Assembly: GCA_943735955.1 (NCBI GenBank)
Contig: OX030959.1
Span: 8,662,106-8,726,105, forward strand
From: Piscicola geometra
Lineage: Eukaryota > Annelida > Clitellata > Hirudinida > Piscicolidae
Direction: 5' to 3'
Length of the DNA: 64,000 nt
Part shown: piece after piece, positions 34,730 to 44,999 of the stretch
How positions within the stretch are numbered: the stretch's first letter is position 1
Layout: each line of letters begins with the position of its first letter
The notes under the pieces: generated by a model
Databases searched by the model: none
Told to the model about the DNA's origin: nothing
Seen by the model: the letters and a program-made list of their open reading frames with translations, nothing else
Position numbers and translations under genes: made by a program

Positions 34730-35164
34730 ATTAGTGGTTTCAAGTCGTTTAAAAAATGATTGGTACTCTTAACAGAACACGACCTTTCGTGCTGATAAAA
34801 ACTTCAATAGTTAAATTTTAGATTTATTTTTTGATAATTAATTATTATGAATTTGATTTTTAAATAAATCTGCAGAATAATTGCTTTATTTATTGATACA
34901 TGAAAAACTATTCATCTTTCAAAACCAAACAATCAGTTGAACAACTAACCTAATGACGGCTGCCTAAAACCCGCCTCATTTTTAATTCGTCTCAACTAGA
35001 ACCCGTCTCTTCTATATATTTTTAATTATTGAATAAAAAGTATTAAAATCATTCACCACATAATTTAAAAGATAATTTATTAAAACTATTAGTTAATTAA
35101 TTTTTTCACATCATTAAGAGCCGCCTCATCTAAAACTCGCTTCAACTAGAAGTAGCCTCAACTT
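34729..35164. other. AT-rich stretch, no gene seen
   Basis: Contains recurring short words such as AACTCGTCTCA / AACCCGTCTC, echoing 34270-34330. No gene. Confidence 0.45.
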
Positions 35165-35397
35165 TTTTTTATCCTTTATATATTCATTTTTTTTAAATAA
35201 AATGTGGATTATTTTATAAATAAATTCTGATACAATTTTTATTACATTTGTGAGAAAAAATTCTTAAAATACTATTTTATACAAATGTTAAATATCCTAA
35301 AAACATTGCGTTAAAATACGATTAACGCATGATTAAAATTTTTAATCGAACGATTAACGGCGATTAAATTTTTTTTATCGTGGAAAAGCTCTAATTT
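35165..35397 (+). mobile_element. hAT family A, 3' end fragment
   Basis: Matches 24000-24218: ACATTGCGTTAAAATACGAT, ATCGAACGATTAACGGCGAT and a final GGAAAAGCTCT. Confidence 0.8.
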
Positions 35398-36299
35398 TTA
35401 TAAATATAATTCATTAAATTAAATCCATAAATATAAAAAGAAGAGTAGGTGGAGGAATATTTGAGAAAGCAAAGAATAATTTGCTTCAGGCAGCTATCAC
35501 TATAACTACGCCTACCTAAAATAAATTATTGAATAAAAAATCTGTTTCATGTTATAGTTGACGATTATGCTTGTGTTAAGATAAAAGGATTATTGTATTT
35601 GAAAAATTGAGGGGGTTCATGTCAAGTGTATTCTGAATTGCAATGTGGCTTCAGATCAGGAGGATCTACAGTCGACATGATCTTCTCCATGATCAGTTCC
35701 AGGAAAAGTGCAGAGAGCAGCGGATGCCGTTGTATATCGCCTTTATCGACCTTGTAAGCAAGGCATTCCACCTTGTAAGCAAGAATGGTTTGTTTCGGCA
35801 ACTCAAGAAGATCGGCTGTCCACCTCGGCGTCCCAACATTACAACTTCCTATCACGACGGGACACCTCAGAACCCTTCACAATCATGAGTGGGGTCAAAC
35901 AGGGTTGTGTGCTAGCGCTTACATTATTCGGCATCTTTTTCTCAAAGCTGCTGAACTTTGCATTTAAAGACTCTGCCGAAGGTGTCCACCTACACACCAG
36001 AAGTGACGGGAATCTGCTGATCATGACACGCCTAAGAGCAAAGACAAAAATTCGCATTGACGTGCTGTTTGCTGATGCGGCCCTGGTGACACACACGAAG
36101 AACACCTTTGCTTAGGCTTGCAAGGAATTTGTTCTGACCACATGGGTGGCAATCGAGATTCTCCAAGCAGTATCGTGAGTTAAATGAAACCGGTCTTTGT
36201 TCACAGTTAACTATGTTTAATGACCAGAATGAACTTTAGCACAAACGCAAAAAATAATGCTAGCTATGATCACGGAAGTCAGACATCTGTTTCTGTTGT

Positions 36300-36365
36300 G
36301 AGCGCACTTGAATTTGAAGAAAAAGCGCTATAGAAATCTATTTGATTGATTTGATTGATTGATTT
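36300..36365 (+). repeat. GCGCTATAGAAA...(TGAT)n tail, copy 3
   Basis: GAAGAAAAAGCGCTATAGAA then TCTATTTGATTGATT repeats: the plus-strand version of the 1385 module. Confidence 0.7.
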
Positions 36366-36380
36366 CCTTAGGTTGAAAGA

Positions 36381-36686
36381 TTGATCAAGTTGATGCTTGT
36401 GTGTCCAACAACGTCATGTACTGTAGAAAGATCTTTTAGTGCACTGTGGCGTCTTAAGACTTGGTTGCGTGCAACTATGACACAGCCTCGCTTAAATTCA
36501 CTGACCGTTTGTCATGCACATCAGGATATACTTGACAGTCTGGGTTTAAAAAGACTAGCAGAAGAATTTGCCAGTCGGTCAGACATTCGAAAGGGTCATT
36601 TTGGAAATTGGAGTAAACGAGCTGTGGGGAGAGGACAGGAGGACAGGCAGAGAGGGTATTTTATGTTATCTAAATATACACTGTAG
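36381..36686 (+). pseudogene. hAT transposase C-terminal domain (ZMYM1-like)
   Basis: About 80 open residues include LVCPTTSCTVERSFSALWRL, KTWLRATMTQPRLNSLT and a HQDI tail. This is the C-terminal dimerisation domain of hAT transposases of the TTF/ZMYM1-like group, where V.A.RSFSALRR.KTWLR.TM...RL is typical. The N-terminal catalytic part is absent. It is open but has no start or splice context as a gene. Confidence 0.88.
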
Positions 36687-37396
36687 GCAAAAAAAATTCC
36701 CCAATGTATATTTGTTTTTAACTTTGGCAAATTTAAATCTATTTGTAATTTTTTTAAACTTTTGATTTGACTCAGAAATTAATGGAAAACAAGATGATAT
36801 AACATTTATTTGATGGGTTGATGGCTAGTTGTAATTGAATTTCAATAGATGACAAATAATAAAAGGTACTAAAATCAGTTTTGTTTTTCTTCAAATCGCT
36901 TATAGTGGCCATAGAAAAGTATTTATATTGAGTATCAAACTTTAAAAAAAAATTTTGGTGATAATAGTATTAATAGTTGATACAAAAAGAATTTACACTA
37001 CAGCAAACAATACTAAATAATATCGCTGGTACTGTATTGGTCGATACCGGTTCTTTGATTCCAACCCTGGGGGAACCCCCAAGATTTTCAGCAGATCGCC
37101 GTCCCTGTCTGACCATCAGTATTAAAAAAACCAACACCATGGGTCAAGACATCCCTGTTCCATCCTCAATCAAATCGACAATCAGGTGCTGGAGGCCACT
37201 GACAAGTTTACATACTTGGGCTCCGTCATTACTAGCAGCCTATCCCTCGACATCGAGATTGATAAGAGGCTCTCCAAAGCAGCCAGCGTCATGGCTAGAT
37301 GGAGCAAACGTGTATGGTCTAACAACCAAGTATTTAAGTAAACAAATAATAGTTTTGTTTTAGACACTAAAACTATACATACTCACAATCTCTTAC

Positions 37397-37660
37397 TCTT
37401 TGAGCTGTGCCCTAATCTATGTTAACTTTCGATTGACGCGTTAATCAATTAACGCTGTTAAACATATTAACGTATTTAATAAGATGTAACGCATTTAGAA
37501 GTTTAAAAATTGTAACAAAAAGTTTAAATGTATTAAAATTAAACTGTTTTTGCTGTGTTGGGTGCTTTGTCAGCAATTGAACACAAACTATGTCAATAAA
37601 CGAATGGGAAAACTTGCATTTTTTGATAAAACTTCTTATTTCTTGTAGATTTGCAACAGA
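37397..37660 (+). mobile_element. hAT family A, 5' end fragment
   Basis: GAGCTGTGCCCTAATCTATG, CGATTGACGCGTTAATCAAT and TTTAAATGTATTAAAATTAA parallel 23031-23280. The 3' part is lost. Confidence 0.78.
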
Positions 37661-38286
37661 ACTGTTTTCAAGTCTTTTTTTATTATTCCTAAAATTTAAA
37701 ACCCTTCTCTTGATCTTGCCTCCTTATCTAGTTATAGACGTGTATCTTATCTTTCTTTTCTTTCTAAGGTCCTTGAAAAAGTTACTTCTCAACAATTATT
37801 CTTCTATCTAGAAAAATACTCTTCACTTCCTTCTCTTCAATTTGGTTTTAGAATTGGCCACTCCACTGAAACTGCTTTACTTAAACTCTATAATGACCTT
37901 ATTTTAACTTTTGATTCTAATGCATCAACTCTTCTTTTATGCCATGATTTTCACCTGCTTTTGATACTTTTGATCATTCTCTTTTACTAAATGTTTCAGA
38001 TTCTTTGATAGGTATTTCTTGATCTTCCCCTTACTGACTTAAATCATATCTTTGTAAGCGAACCTCTTATGTATCAATCGAATCTTTTCGTTCTTCATCT
38101 GTTTCTTTATCTTATGGTGTCCCACAGGGCTAAATCCTTGGATTTTTACTTTTTCTTCTCTACACCTCTGAACTACCTAACATTATCTCTTCATCTTCTT
38201 TAGATAGTCAAATTTATACTAAGGACTCTTATATTTATACATCATTTACTGACTCTTCTTGCTAAAATAACTCCATGTCTTCAATC

Positions 38287-39440
38287 CATGGGCGGCGATC
38301 CTGGTGGGGTCCCCACTTTTTTCTTTAAATAATTTTTAAACTCTTGTTTTGATGTGAACATAATCGTCAAACATGCCATAAACAGAATTTGTACATATTA
38401 ATACATTGTGAGTAAGGGGAGGTTGCTCAAGATGAACCGGCACCAGAGATAGAACTGGCTTATTTACAGTTATGCGCTTCAAAAACTAATTTTTATTGAT
38501 TTCATATCTATGCATCCATCTTAGATGCACATTTTTATGTTGGTTTCGTTTTGGCAAGTTTTCTCATTCAATTAGAATACTTGAAAAACTGATTTCTAAA
38601 AGAATTTTTAAAATATTGGGAGATAACATTTTGATTTTTTTTTCTAAACTTCCGAAGGTATATAATTTCAATTTTTTATTAGTAATTAGATGATGCAACA
38701 CAGTTTCATTGTGTCCAAGTTGTAAAATTAAAATAGAGTGATTGGCCTGTTATGGCCATGATTAGGTGCATGGTCATAGTTTCCTAACATGGAACATGAA
38801 TATTTAACGAATTAAAAAAAAAGTGAAGTAATTTTCGAAATGAAAACTAGAAAGCTTAAAGCAAAAATAAAGTTTTCAAAATGAACCTAAAAGCTAAATT
38901 TAATTCAATTTAGTCAATTTGATTAAATGACAATTCACATTAAAATACATACTGGTGTATTTCTTTAGATAACTAAAAGATTTTGACGAGAAATACAACT
39001 TTTAAATGACATTTTTCATTAAATACAATATAAATTCATCTATCAACAGAGCATTCCATCTTGAGTACCCAGTTGCTCAACATGGAATTTTTTGGTGTTG
39101 ATGTTTGAAGTAAACAAACTTGTGTTTCTTTTTTATCTAGTTTTATGTTTGAGTTTACATTACTAGACAAGGTATCAATATAATGGCTGGATAAATTCCA
39201 ATTTAAATTATTTCTTATTCAGTTGAGCTATGAGGCTACGTTTAAAATCGTCCCGACTTGTGCAACCTCTCCCTATGTGTAGTTATAGTTATAGCTGTCT
39301 AAAATAAAACTTTTTTTTGCTTACTTAAATCTTCGTCTAAAAACAGAAGTGAAAAATGTTTTTTTAAGTGTTTGGACCCCAGGACCCCCCCCCAGGATCG
39401 TCTATGCTGGCTAGGACCCCCCCAAGATTTGAAGTAGATC
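38287..39440. mobile_element. GGCGATC-family element inserted in the L2-like LINE
   Basis: Starts CATGGGCGGCGATCCTGG and ends GATCACCGCTCCTG. Flanks are CTTCAATC (38279-38286) and CTTTGATC (39441-39448), an eroded 8-bp duplication (6/8). The interior is itself interrupted by the element at 38415-39274. Confidence 0.75.
38415..39274. mobile_element. Nested element with GGGAGGTTGC inverted ends
   Basis: The left end AGGGGAGGTTGCTCAAGA and right end TGTGCAACCTCTCCCT are inverted. The host MITE sequence (…CATTGTGAGTA / ATGTGTAGTTATAG) resumes on either side, suggesting a TA-type target. The interior is AT-rich, with no transposase recognised. Short TA-target suggests Tc1/mariner-type mobilisation, but this is an inference. 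Confidence 0.6.
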
Positions 39441-39969
39441 ACCGCTCCTGCTTTGATCTATAATTTCTTGGGCTTCATCTATGTTTCTCAAGTTAAATAA
39501 TAATAAATTTGAACTCATCTATGTCGATTGAACATCCAAATCTTTACTATCCCTTTCTTCTTTAGTTTTGCTTCCTTCTTTCTCATTATCTCTAAACCTT
39601 TCATCTTCTCTACGGTATTATCTAACCTACCTTTAGCTCTTAAATTCTATCTGTTTCTAAACCTTGTTATTTCCACATTTGTCGTATTAAACAGCTTCTT
39701 GCTTTTCTTGACGATCCTACTTTGCAGCTTCTTGTATCTTCTCTAGTTCTCTCCAGGATTGAATATTTCAACTCTCTTTACTATGGCCTCCTTGATACTA
39801 CTTTAGCTTCCTTAAATAAAGTCTTTAATTGTGTTGCTTGTCTTTTTGCTCATGCTCCTAAATTCTCTCCTATTTCTTCTTATCTTCGTCTGTTACATTG
39901 GTTTCCTTTGAGATCTAGTGTGATTTTTAAAATAGGCCTAAATTAAGTTAAAAGTCATAACTTTACTGC

Positions 39970-40379
39970 TCCAATTTATTTTACAAATCTAATTAAACAA
40001 CCCTCTAAATCTGGCCCAAGATCTTCGACCTTTAAGTAGGGGGGAGGGGGAATAAGTAGGCTAAAAATTAAAAAAATGGAAATTCGTTACGTCCACTTGG
40101 AATATGGTTCACTAGATTATTTCAACAATATTTAATTTTTTAGTGATCTCACTGAGTTCTCAAGAATAAACCCACAAAGGTTTAACATCTCCCATTTGAA
40201 TTACTTTTATCTAGATTAATCTTTAAAAAAATTTTAATTAGCAAAACCCGTTTTGTGAAACATAAAAAAGTTTTCAAATTTTCAATTTTATAAAAATTTC
40301 AATTTTCAATTGAAGTCTTTAATTGTTAAATTATTACTGTTTTATATTTATTTGACAAAATTTGTTTCTGTTGCGAACT
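39970..40379. other. AT-rich stretch, no gene seen
   Basis: Contains a G-rich run (40029-40045). Nothing else recognisable. Confidence 0.4.
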
Positions 40380-41085
40380 CGTTCAACTTTCAGACAGTCG
40401 TTGAAGGTTTCGGTTGGCGTGTCAAAGCTTGGCCAAACGCGTCTGATTTTTGTTGCACCTGGAGTTAAAATCAATGGTGCATATAACAGAGATGTGCTGT
40501 TGAGAGAAGAGTTACTGCATGTGATAAGGAACACTTGAGGTAACTTCTTCGTCTTCAAGCAAGATAGTGCGCCATCACACTGGGCGCGTCAGACAGACGT
40601 TCTCAAAAACCTGTGCATTCCAAACAGTCCAGATATTAACCCCATTTAATTAAAAAGTTGGGTAGAAATGCAGCAACGGGTCTACCAAACAAAGTCACAA
40701 CGTCAATGAACTGAAGGAGCGACTGATTACCGTCTGGAACAAATTGAAGCAAAGCGTCATCGATGATGCAAGTGACAATTGGCAGAAACGTCGAGTATTT
40801 GCTTTGAGATTTGAATTGCTATTACTTTTATAAATTCATTATATTTTTTTTATTTTTTGAGTAAATGCTTTTAATATTTATTTAAAATTTACACAAAGGT
40901 TTTTTCTAGTTTCACACTTGCTTAAGTTTCACTAGGTAAAGCTACTGAATATTGTAGAAATCGAAATAGGTTTCTCATTCTTTCCTGAGTAATGTAGTGG
41001 AATAAATTAAAAATATATTAATATTTGGCAATGTTATAGACAAATCTACAGTGACATATTATTTTTTGGCCCACAGTGTATAAAC
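40380..41085 (+). mobile_element. Tc1/mariner transposase remnant with 3' end
   Basis: 40390-40830 encodes, with stops, SVGVSKLGQTRLIFVAPGVK, INGAYNRDVLLREELL, FFVFKQDSAPSHWARQT, PNSPDINPI and a WVEMQQRVYQ-like end. This is the DDE catalytic core of a mariner/Tc1 transposase (the D of QDSAPSH and the PNSPDINP box). 40910-41080 is the 3' noncoding end, finishing GGCCCACAGTG before TATA. Related ends occur at 36682 and 63365. Confidence 0.85.
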
Positions 41086-41459
41086 ATAAACAAAGAATCC
41101 ATCACACAGTCCAGACGAAAGCACAGGGAAGAAACAACTAGAAAATTTGGAAATCTTTCAATCTTGATTGCCCATTGACAGTTTCAAAGAGACTGTGAAA
41201 TGTTGCCCGCTTCAAAGTAAAGAAATAAAGTTGATCGGTTTGTAGTTCTGGTGTCTGGAGATGAAACAATGAAACTGTAAGGCGTCCCAAAACTACCCAA
41301 TAAACTGGAGAGACAGACTCCACTCCAGTTGTCGTTTCTGTTTCTTGGAGCAAAGTTCTAGGCTTAAATATGTTTCAATCATTTGCTCTTCTGAAGCGTT
41401 AGATCGCCCAGATCACATCCAAACAATAATTAAATTTAAATACGTTTTTTTTCACATTT

Positions 41460-41930
41460 CAGTTGACTGAACAAACATTTTCAACACTCGGTTTCTTTAA
41501 CACTTTCGTTTTTAGGGTTTACATTGAAGTCTGGCTCGCATGTGTGTGCGGTGCATCCAATGATCTGCATCTTTTGCGCCATTTGACAAGCTACAAAAGG
41601 ATTCACGAAGCTAGTGATGAGACTGAAATCAAGTCCTTCGGTCAAAACTTGTGGTGTTCAAGTAAACTTATGGTTGGTATTTTTTAGCCTAAAGTATTAG
41701 CAGAGATGAATGCAGCCATGGTTACAGCTTTTAACAAAACCGCAGCAGGTCATCCTGTCACTTGTTTTCCACCTTCCTCTACTACAAAGAAGGTTGTGTG
41801 ACATGGTGTTAGAATACAAAAAGAACCTATTCACAGCATTAGAACTACCTTAAACAAGTCCTAACACATGGAACTGTGGTGTTGAGGGTGCGACAGGAAG
41901 TTTAGAAAAGGTCCTTGCCATGACTGAAAC
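41460..41930 (+). pseudogene. Unidentified decayed coding segment
   Basis: An open frame at 41510-41680 (EVWLACVCGASNDLHLLRHL then TSYKRIHEASDETEIKSFGQ) has normal amino-acid composition. It continues with stops to 41930, where a MITE interrupts it; sequence resuming at 42250 may be its continuation. It looks like part of a transposon-borne or captured protein, but I cannot name it. Confidence 0.4.
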
Positions 41931-41942
41931 TGTTGTTGCTGT

Positions 41943-42249
41943 CATGGGCGGTGATCTTGGGGGGTCATGGGGTCCGGACTACCCCTTTTTTTGGTAGTAA
42001 GCCTTAATGTGGTCCTCTTTACTTTTTTCAATAAAACATTTTTAAACTCTTGTTTTTATTGGAATATAATCATCAAACATGGTATATAACACAATTTTTA
42101 CATAGTAATACATTTTGAGCATGTGTAGTTATAGTTATAGCTGTCTAAAACAGTGGGAGGGGGTAAGGTCTAGATCCCAGGACTTCCCCCAAGATCGTCC
42201 ATGCTGAGAAAGACCCCCCCCCAAGATTTGCAGCAGATCGTCGTCCCTG
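41943..42249. mobile_element. GGCGATC-family MITE, 307 bp, perfect 8-bp duplication
   Basis: Starts CATGGGCGGTGATCTTGG and ends CAGATCGTCGTCCCTG. The flanking duplication GTTGCTGT is perfect (41935-41942 and 42250-42257). Ends compare as CATGGGCGGTGATC versus CAGGGACGACGATC. No coding capacity. Confidence 0.9.
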
Positions 42250-42257
42250 GTTGCTGT

Positions 42258-43072
42258 GGATGGTTTCCTTTTTTTGTTGCAGCTCACCCGGTTTGCTGCA
42301 TGTCTTTTCCGACAGGCTGAAAACGAACTAGTTAAAAAAAATATTCTTATTAAAACTATTTAATTATTATTTAAAGTTAAAATATTAAAATAGTATACCC
42401 AAGACCGTTTGTTCAATAAAGTGTATCGGATGATAACATCTTATTTATAATTTTAAAATCTTACAATTATATAAATTATAGAAATATCAATACTTTTTGA
42501 AACTTCAAATTAAATTTAATTTACAGTTTTAAAATAATAATTTTTTATGTTTTTTTGGATTTCCCCTTAAGACATTATTCTCGCAAGAGTAATTAACGAT
42601 CAATGCATTACTATCTTTAAACAATTGAGAAAGACAAGTTTAATGCATGATTTATTCGAAAACTGAAAGCATTTTAAAAGTTTGGAATAAGAAAAAATAA
42701 ATCAACTAGTTATGTTTTGAATTATTCTTCCCAACTTTAGATCAATCTGCCATTTTTTACAAGATGATTGCGATCATCCACTCTCACAGATACCTCCAAA
42801 TTGGTATGTGGAAACATCCTTGTCAAACCTAGGCTTTCCCTCTCCTTTCATAACCCCGCTCAAAATGTGGCATTCCCCATTTCGTATATTCCACTTGTAG
42901 AATATACACGCCGACTCATGACAACTCATTCTACAATGCAAGTGAGAAATAACAAGTATGCTCTTTAGATTATCGAAGGTTTTGTCTTCACCGTCACGTC
43001 TGGTCCAGCATGAGGCCTCTGAAAATATAATTGTATATATTATTTAACAAAAACTTTTTTTTCAGTAGTTAA
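42258..43072. other. Intergenic, no gene seen
   Basis: AT-rich. 42770-42970 is more mixed in composition, with an open plus frame of 66 codons that I do not recognise. Confidence 0.4.
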
Positions 43073-43806
43073 TTATATTTTTGAAGCATTTTTCTTGCAC
43101 ATACTTTTGCAAAGAGGCTTCAATTCAAGGACATATTTTGCGGTGGTTCCTTCAAAAAGAGTTGTTCCTAATGAGAGGGATTGAGTCTTTTGGATGAAGC
43201 AAGTTTGGTCGAAATATGCTATGTGGAAGCAATATTCGGTTTCCAAACATTTTAACCTGCAATCATTCTCACTGAAAGAATCAACTCTTTCCAAGTTAAC
43301 TCTTGTTTTGGCAGACTTTGACCAGCAAGCGTCTCCTGCGAAAAATAAAAACTTTGAAAATTTAATTTCTACTTCATTTTTTATCACCCACCTCGACACT
43401 CGTCTTTCAGAAAATAGGTTTTTGCTCCTTTTTTAACAGTTAGTTTACTCTTATCGAACTTGTCACTGTCAAAAGGTAAAGAACAATGCCCATCGAGGGA
43501 AGAGACGGAACAGAAGCCTATCAACTGGTCATAAGCAAAACATTGATCCATACATCTCATTCCCTGGGTGATATTGGTCGAATAGAGACCGGTATATGCA
43601 TTGTCATACGTCCCCCAACAGGAATCTTCCGCTGAAAAATATCATTGAGTTTGAAAACCATTCTTCAATGTTTAAATCATGTTTTAGCAGATAACGTTGA
43701 ATAGAAGCGAATGCTTTCTGCATTAAAAATATGAAAAGACTTTCAAACCTGCGTCGCTACCCACGACCAGAGCAAGAAGAAGGAAGATGGAGCCGCTGGA
43801 AAACAT
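43073..43806 (-). CDS. Small secreted protein with two PAN/apple-like domains
   Basis: Three exons on the minus strand: 43806-43749, 43631-43392 and 43335-43073. They give 186 residues and end on TAA. Residues 1-19 are a signal peptide (MFSSGSIFLLLALVVGSDA). Two modules of about 75-80 residues follow, each starting with (D/A)-x-C-W: one contains CWGTYDN, GMRCMDQC, FCSVSS, GHCSL and KTYFLKDEC; the other contains CWSKSAK, NDCRLKC, YCFHIAYF, TCFIQ and KYVLELKPLC. The pattern of six cysteines with a central C-x3-C and a final (Y)-x-x-x-x-C fits the PAN/apple fold, which binds proteins or carbohydrates outside the cell. Each module sits in its own exon bounded by phase-1 introns, a sign of exon duplication. 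The ligand is unknown. A TATA box lies upstream. Confidence 0.85.
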
Positions 43807-43874
43807 CAGAGTGGTGTAGTTCAACGTTTAGAAGAGGAAACCTGCTGAAGATAACTTCGTCTAAACTTCAGGGG

Positions 43875-43882
43875 TATTTATA
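43875..43882 (-). promoter_or_regulatory. TATA box of the PAN/apple-like gene
   Basis: Minus-strand TATAAATA about 70 bp upstream of the ATG at 43806, in the expected position for a short leader. Confidence 0.7.
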
Positions 43883-43899
43883 AAACTCAAAGGCATAGC

Positions 43900-44764
43900 A
43901 AGGGCTTTAAAATCAATGAGATTAATGAAAATTTTTAACTTTTTCTTTTCAAACCTCTTCATCGATCGCACATTAAAAGCCTTGTGGTCGATTGAAGGCT
44001 TTTAAATTATTAACGACTTTGAATGAATGCTAAACCAATGGATTGAACGCCAGCTACACTTGACGTCACCGCGTTTGCCACTCCAACGTAGGCACGTGTG
44101 TCACTCAATTAACAAAAAGAATTAAGACACTTTTTTTGGAAATTGAAATGTTATTTCACTTTTATTAACGACGGTGCTTTCAAAGATAATGATAACTTGA
44201 TTGATCATCATAAAAATCTCAAAATTAATCTAAAGGTTTTATGAGAATTGTAACAAGGTCATAACTTCTCATCCACAAGCTTATGAAATCAATATTCACG
44301 TATGCTGATATTTGTAACATAGATTTTATATTTTAGAATCTTCGGTTCTTCTTTTTCTTCCCACATGTTCAGGGGTCCTCTGGAGCATTGATGCACATCA
44401 AAAAAATCTTTGAACAAATAAAACAATGAAATATATAAAAAATGCAAATTCATTAACAAAGATTCATTGTAGAGCGACTAAGCCAGACTTGAAATGGTCT
44501 TTCATACGAAGAATTGTAATTTGTTTTTTGACATTGTTTTTATAATAAAGTTGTTATTGTTCGCGTTTTTTTGGAAGTTTTGTTTCTGTTGGTGTTGGTA
44601 GTGTTTCTGTTTTTTCTGTTGTTGGTGGTAGTGTTGCTGTTGTTACTGTTGTTTGTATGGTTTCCTTTAAGATTTTGTCGTTGTTTCTATTACTTTTTAA
44701 TTACTATCATCGTTCTTTATTATTATTTTTTTTTTATAATTCATATGATAACCTTTATCGTTTG
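43900..44764. other. Intergenic, no gene seen
   Basis: AT-rich, then a T/G-rich low-complexity stretch (44560-44740) that opens a hydrophobic frame without meaning. Confidence 0.45.
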
Positions 44765-44890
44765 CGAGCGGGTTGGCACAGATGGTAAAACGTTAGAACT
44801 GCAATTCAAAGGACGCCAGTTCAAATCCCTGTTGAGCCAACCGTGAGCTATTATATACCTAGTGTATATGATGCGGTGTGTTGAGGTAAC
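44765..44890 (+). mobile_element. SINE family 1, copy 5
   Basis: GCGAGCGGGTTGGCACAGAT, B box AGTTCAAATCCCTGTT, GAGCCAACCGTGAGCTATTA, TATACCTAGTGTATATGATG. Confidence 0.85.
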
Positions 44891-44999
44891 CGCAAGCTAT
44901 TAGTGGGAGGTTTGACAAGACAGACGATTTTTAAACGTAGCCTTATAGCTCAATTGCATAAAAAATAATTTAAATTTATCCAGCCATTATATTGATACC

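Larger units (their letters stand above)
36141..37107. mobile_element. GGCGATC-end element carrying a hAT domain, inserted in the LINE
   Basis: Starts CATGGGTGGCAATCGAGATT and ends GCAGATCGCCGTCCCTG, flanked by TCTGACCA at 36133-36140 and 37108-37115. Inside are a (TGAT)n retroposon tail (36300-36365), a hAT dimerisation-domain remnant (36381-36686) and a mariner-like end (from about 36682). It is therefore either the remnant of an autonomous relative of the MITE family or a MITE that received later insertions. Confidence 0.82.
35615..37345 (+). mobile_element. LINE reverse-transcriptase remnant, split by an insertion
   Basis: Part one (35620-36140) encodes, across several frames, QCGFRSGGSTVDMIF, QEKCREQRMPLYIAFIDL, the motif SGVKQGCVLALTLFGIFFS and a degenerate LFADAALVTHT (ancestral FADD catalytic box). 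Part two (37108-37345) continues with SIKKTNTMGQDIPVPSS, then a frameshifted TDKFTYLGSVITSSLS-like stretch and KRLSKAAS. These are consecutive parts of the same CFDP2-type LINE polymerase. They are separated by the element at 36141-37107, whose 8-bp target duplication TCTGACCA proves the insertion. Dead copy. Confidence 0.88.
37690..39960 (+). mobile_element. L2/CR1-clade LINE reverse transcriptase remnant, interrupted
   Basis: 37720-38270 reads, across frames, as SYRRVSYLSFLSKVLEKVTS, FGFRIGHSTETALLKLYNDL, an eroded FSPAFDTFDHSLL box, and SLSYGVPQG-(stop)-ILGFLLFLLYT. 39700-39950 continues with LVSSLVLSRIEYFNSLYYGL and LRLLHWFPLRSSVIFKI. This order is that of L2/CR1-type LINEs. The two parts are separated by the element at 38287-39440. 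Many stops and frameshifts; dead. Confidence 0.85.

Noticed and set aside
44571..44846. Hydrophobic protein at 44571
   Set aside because: Low-complexity T/G-rich DNA running into a SINE.
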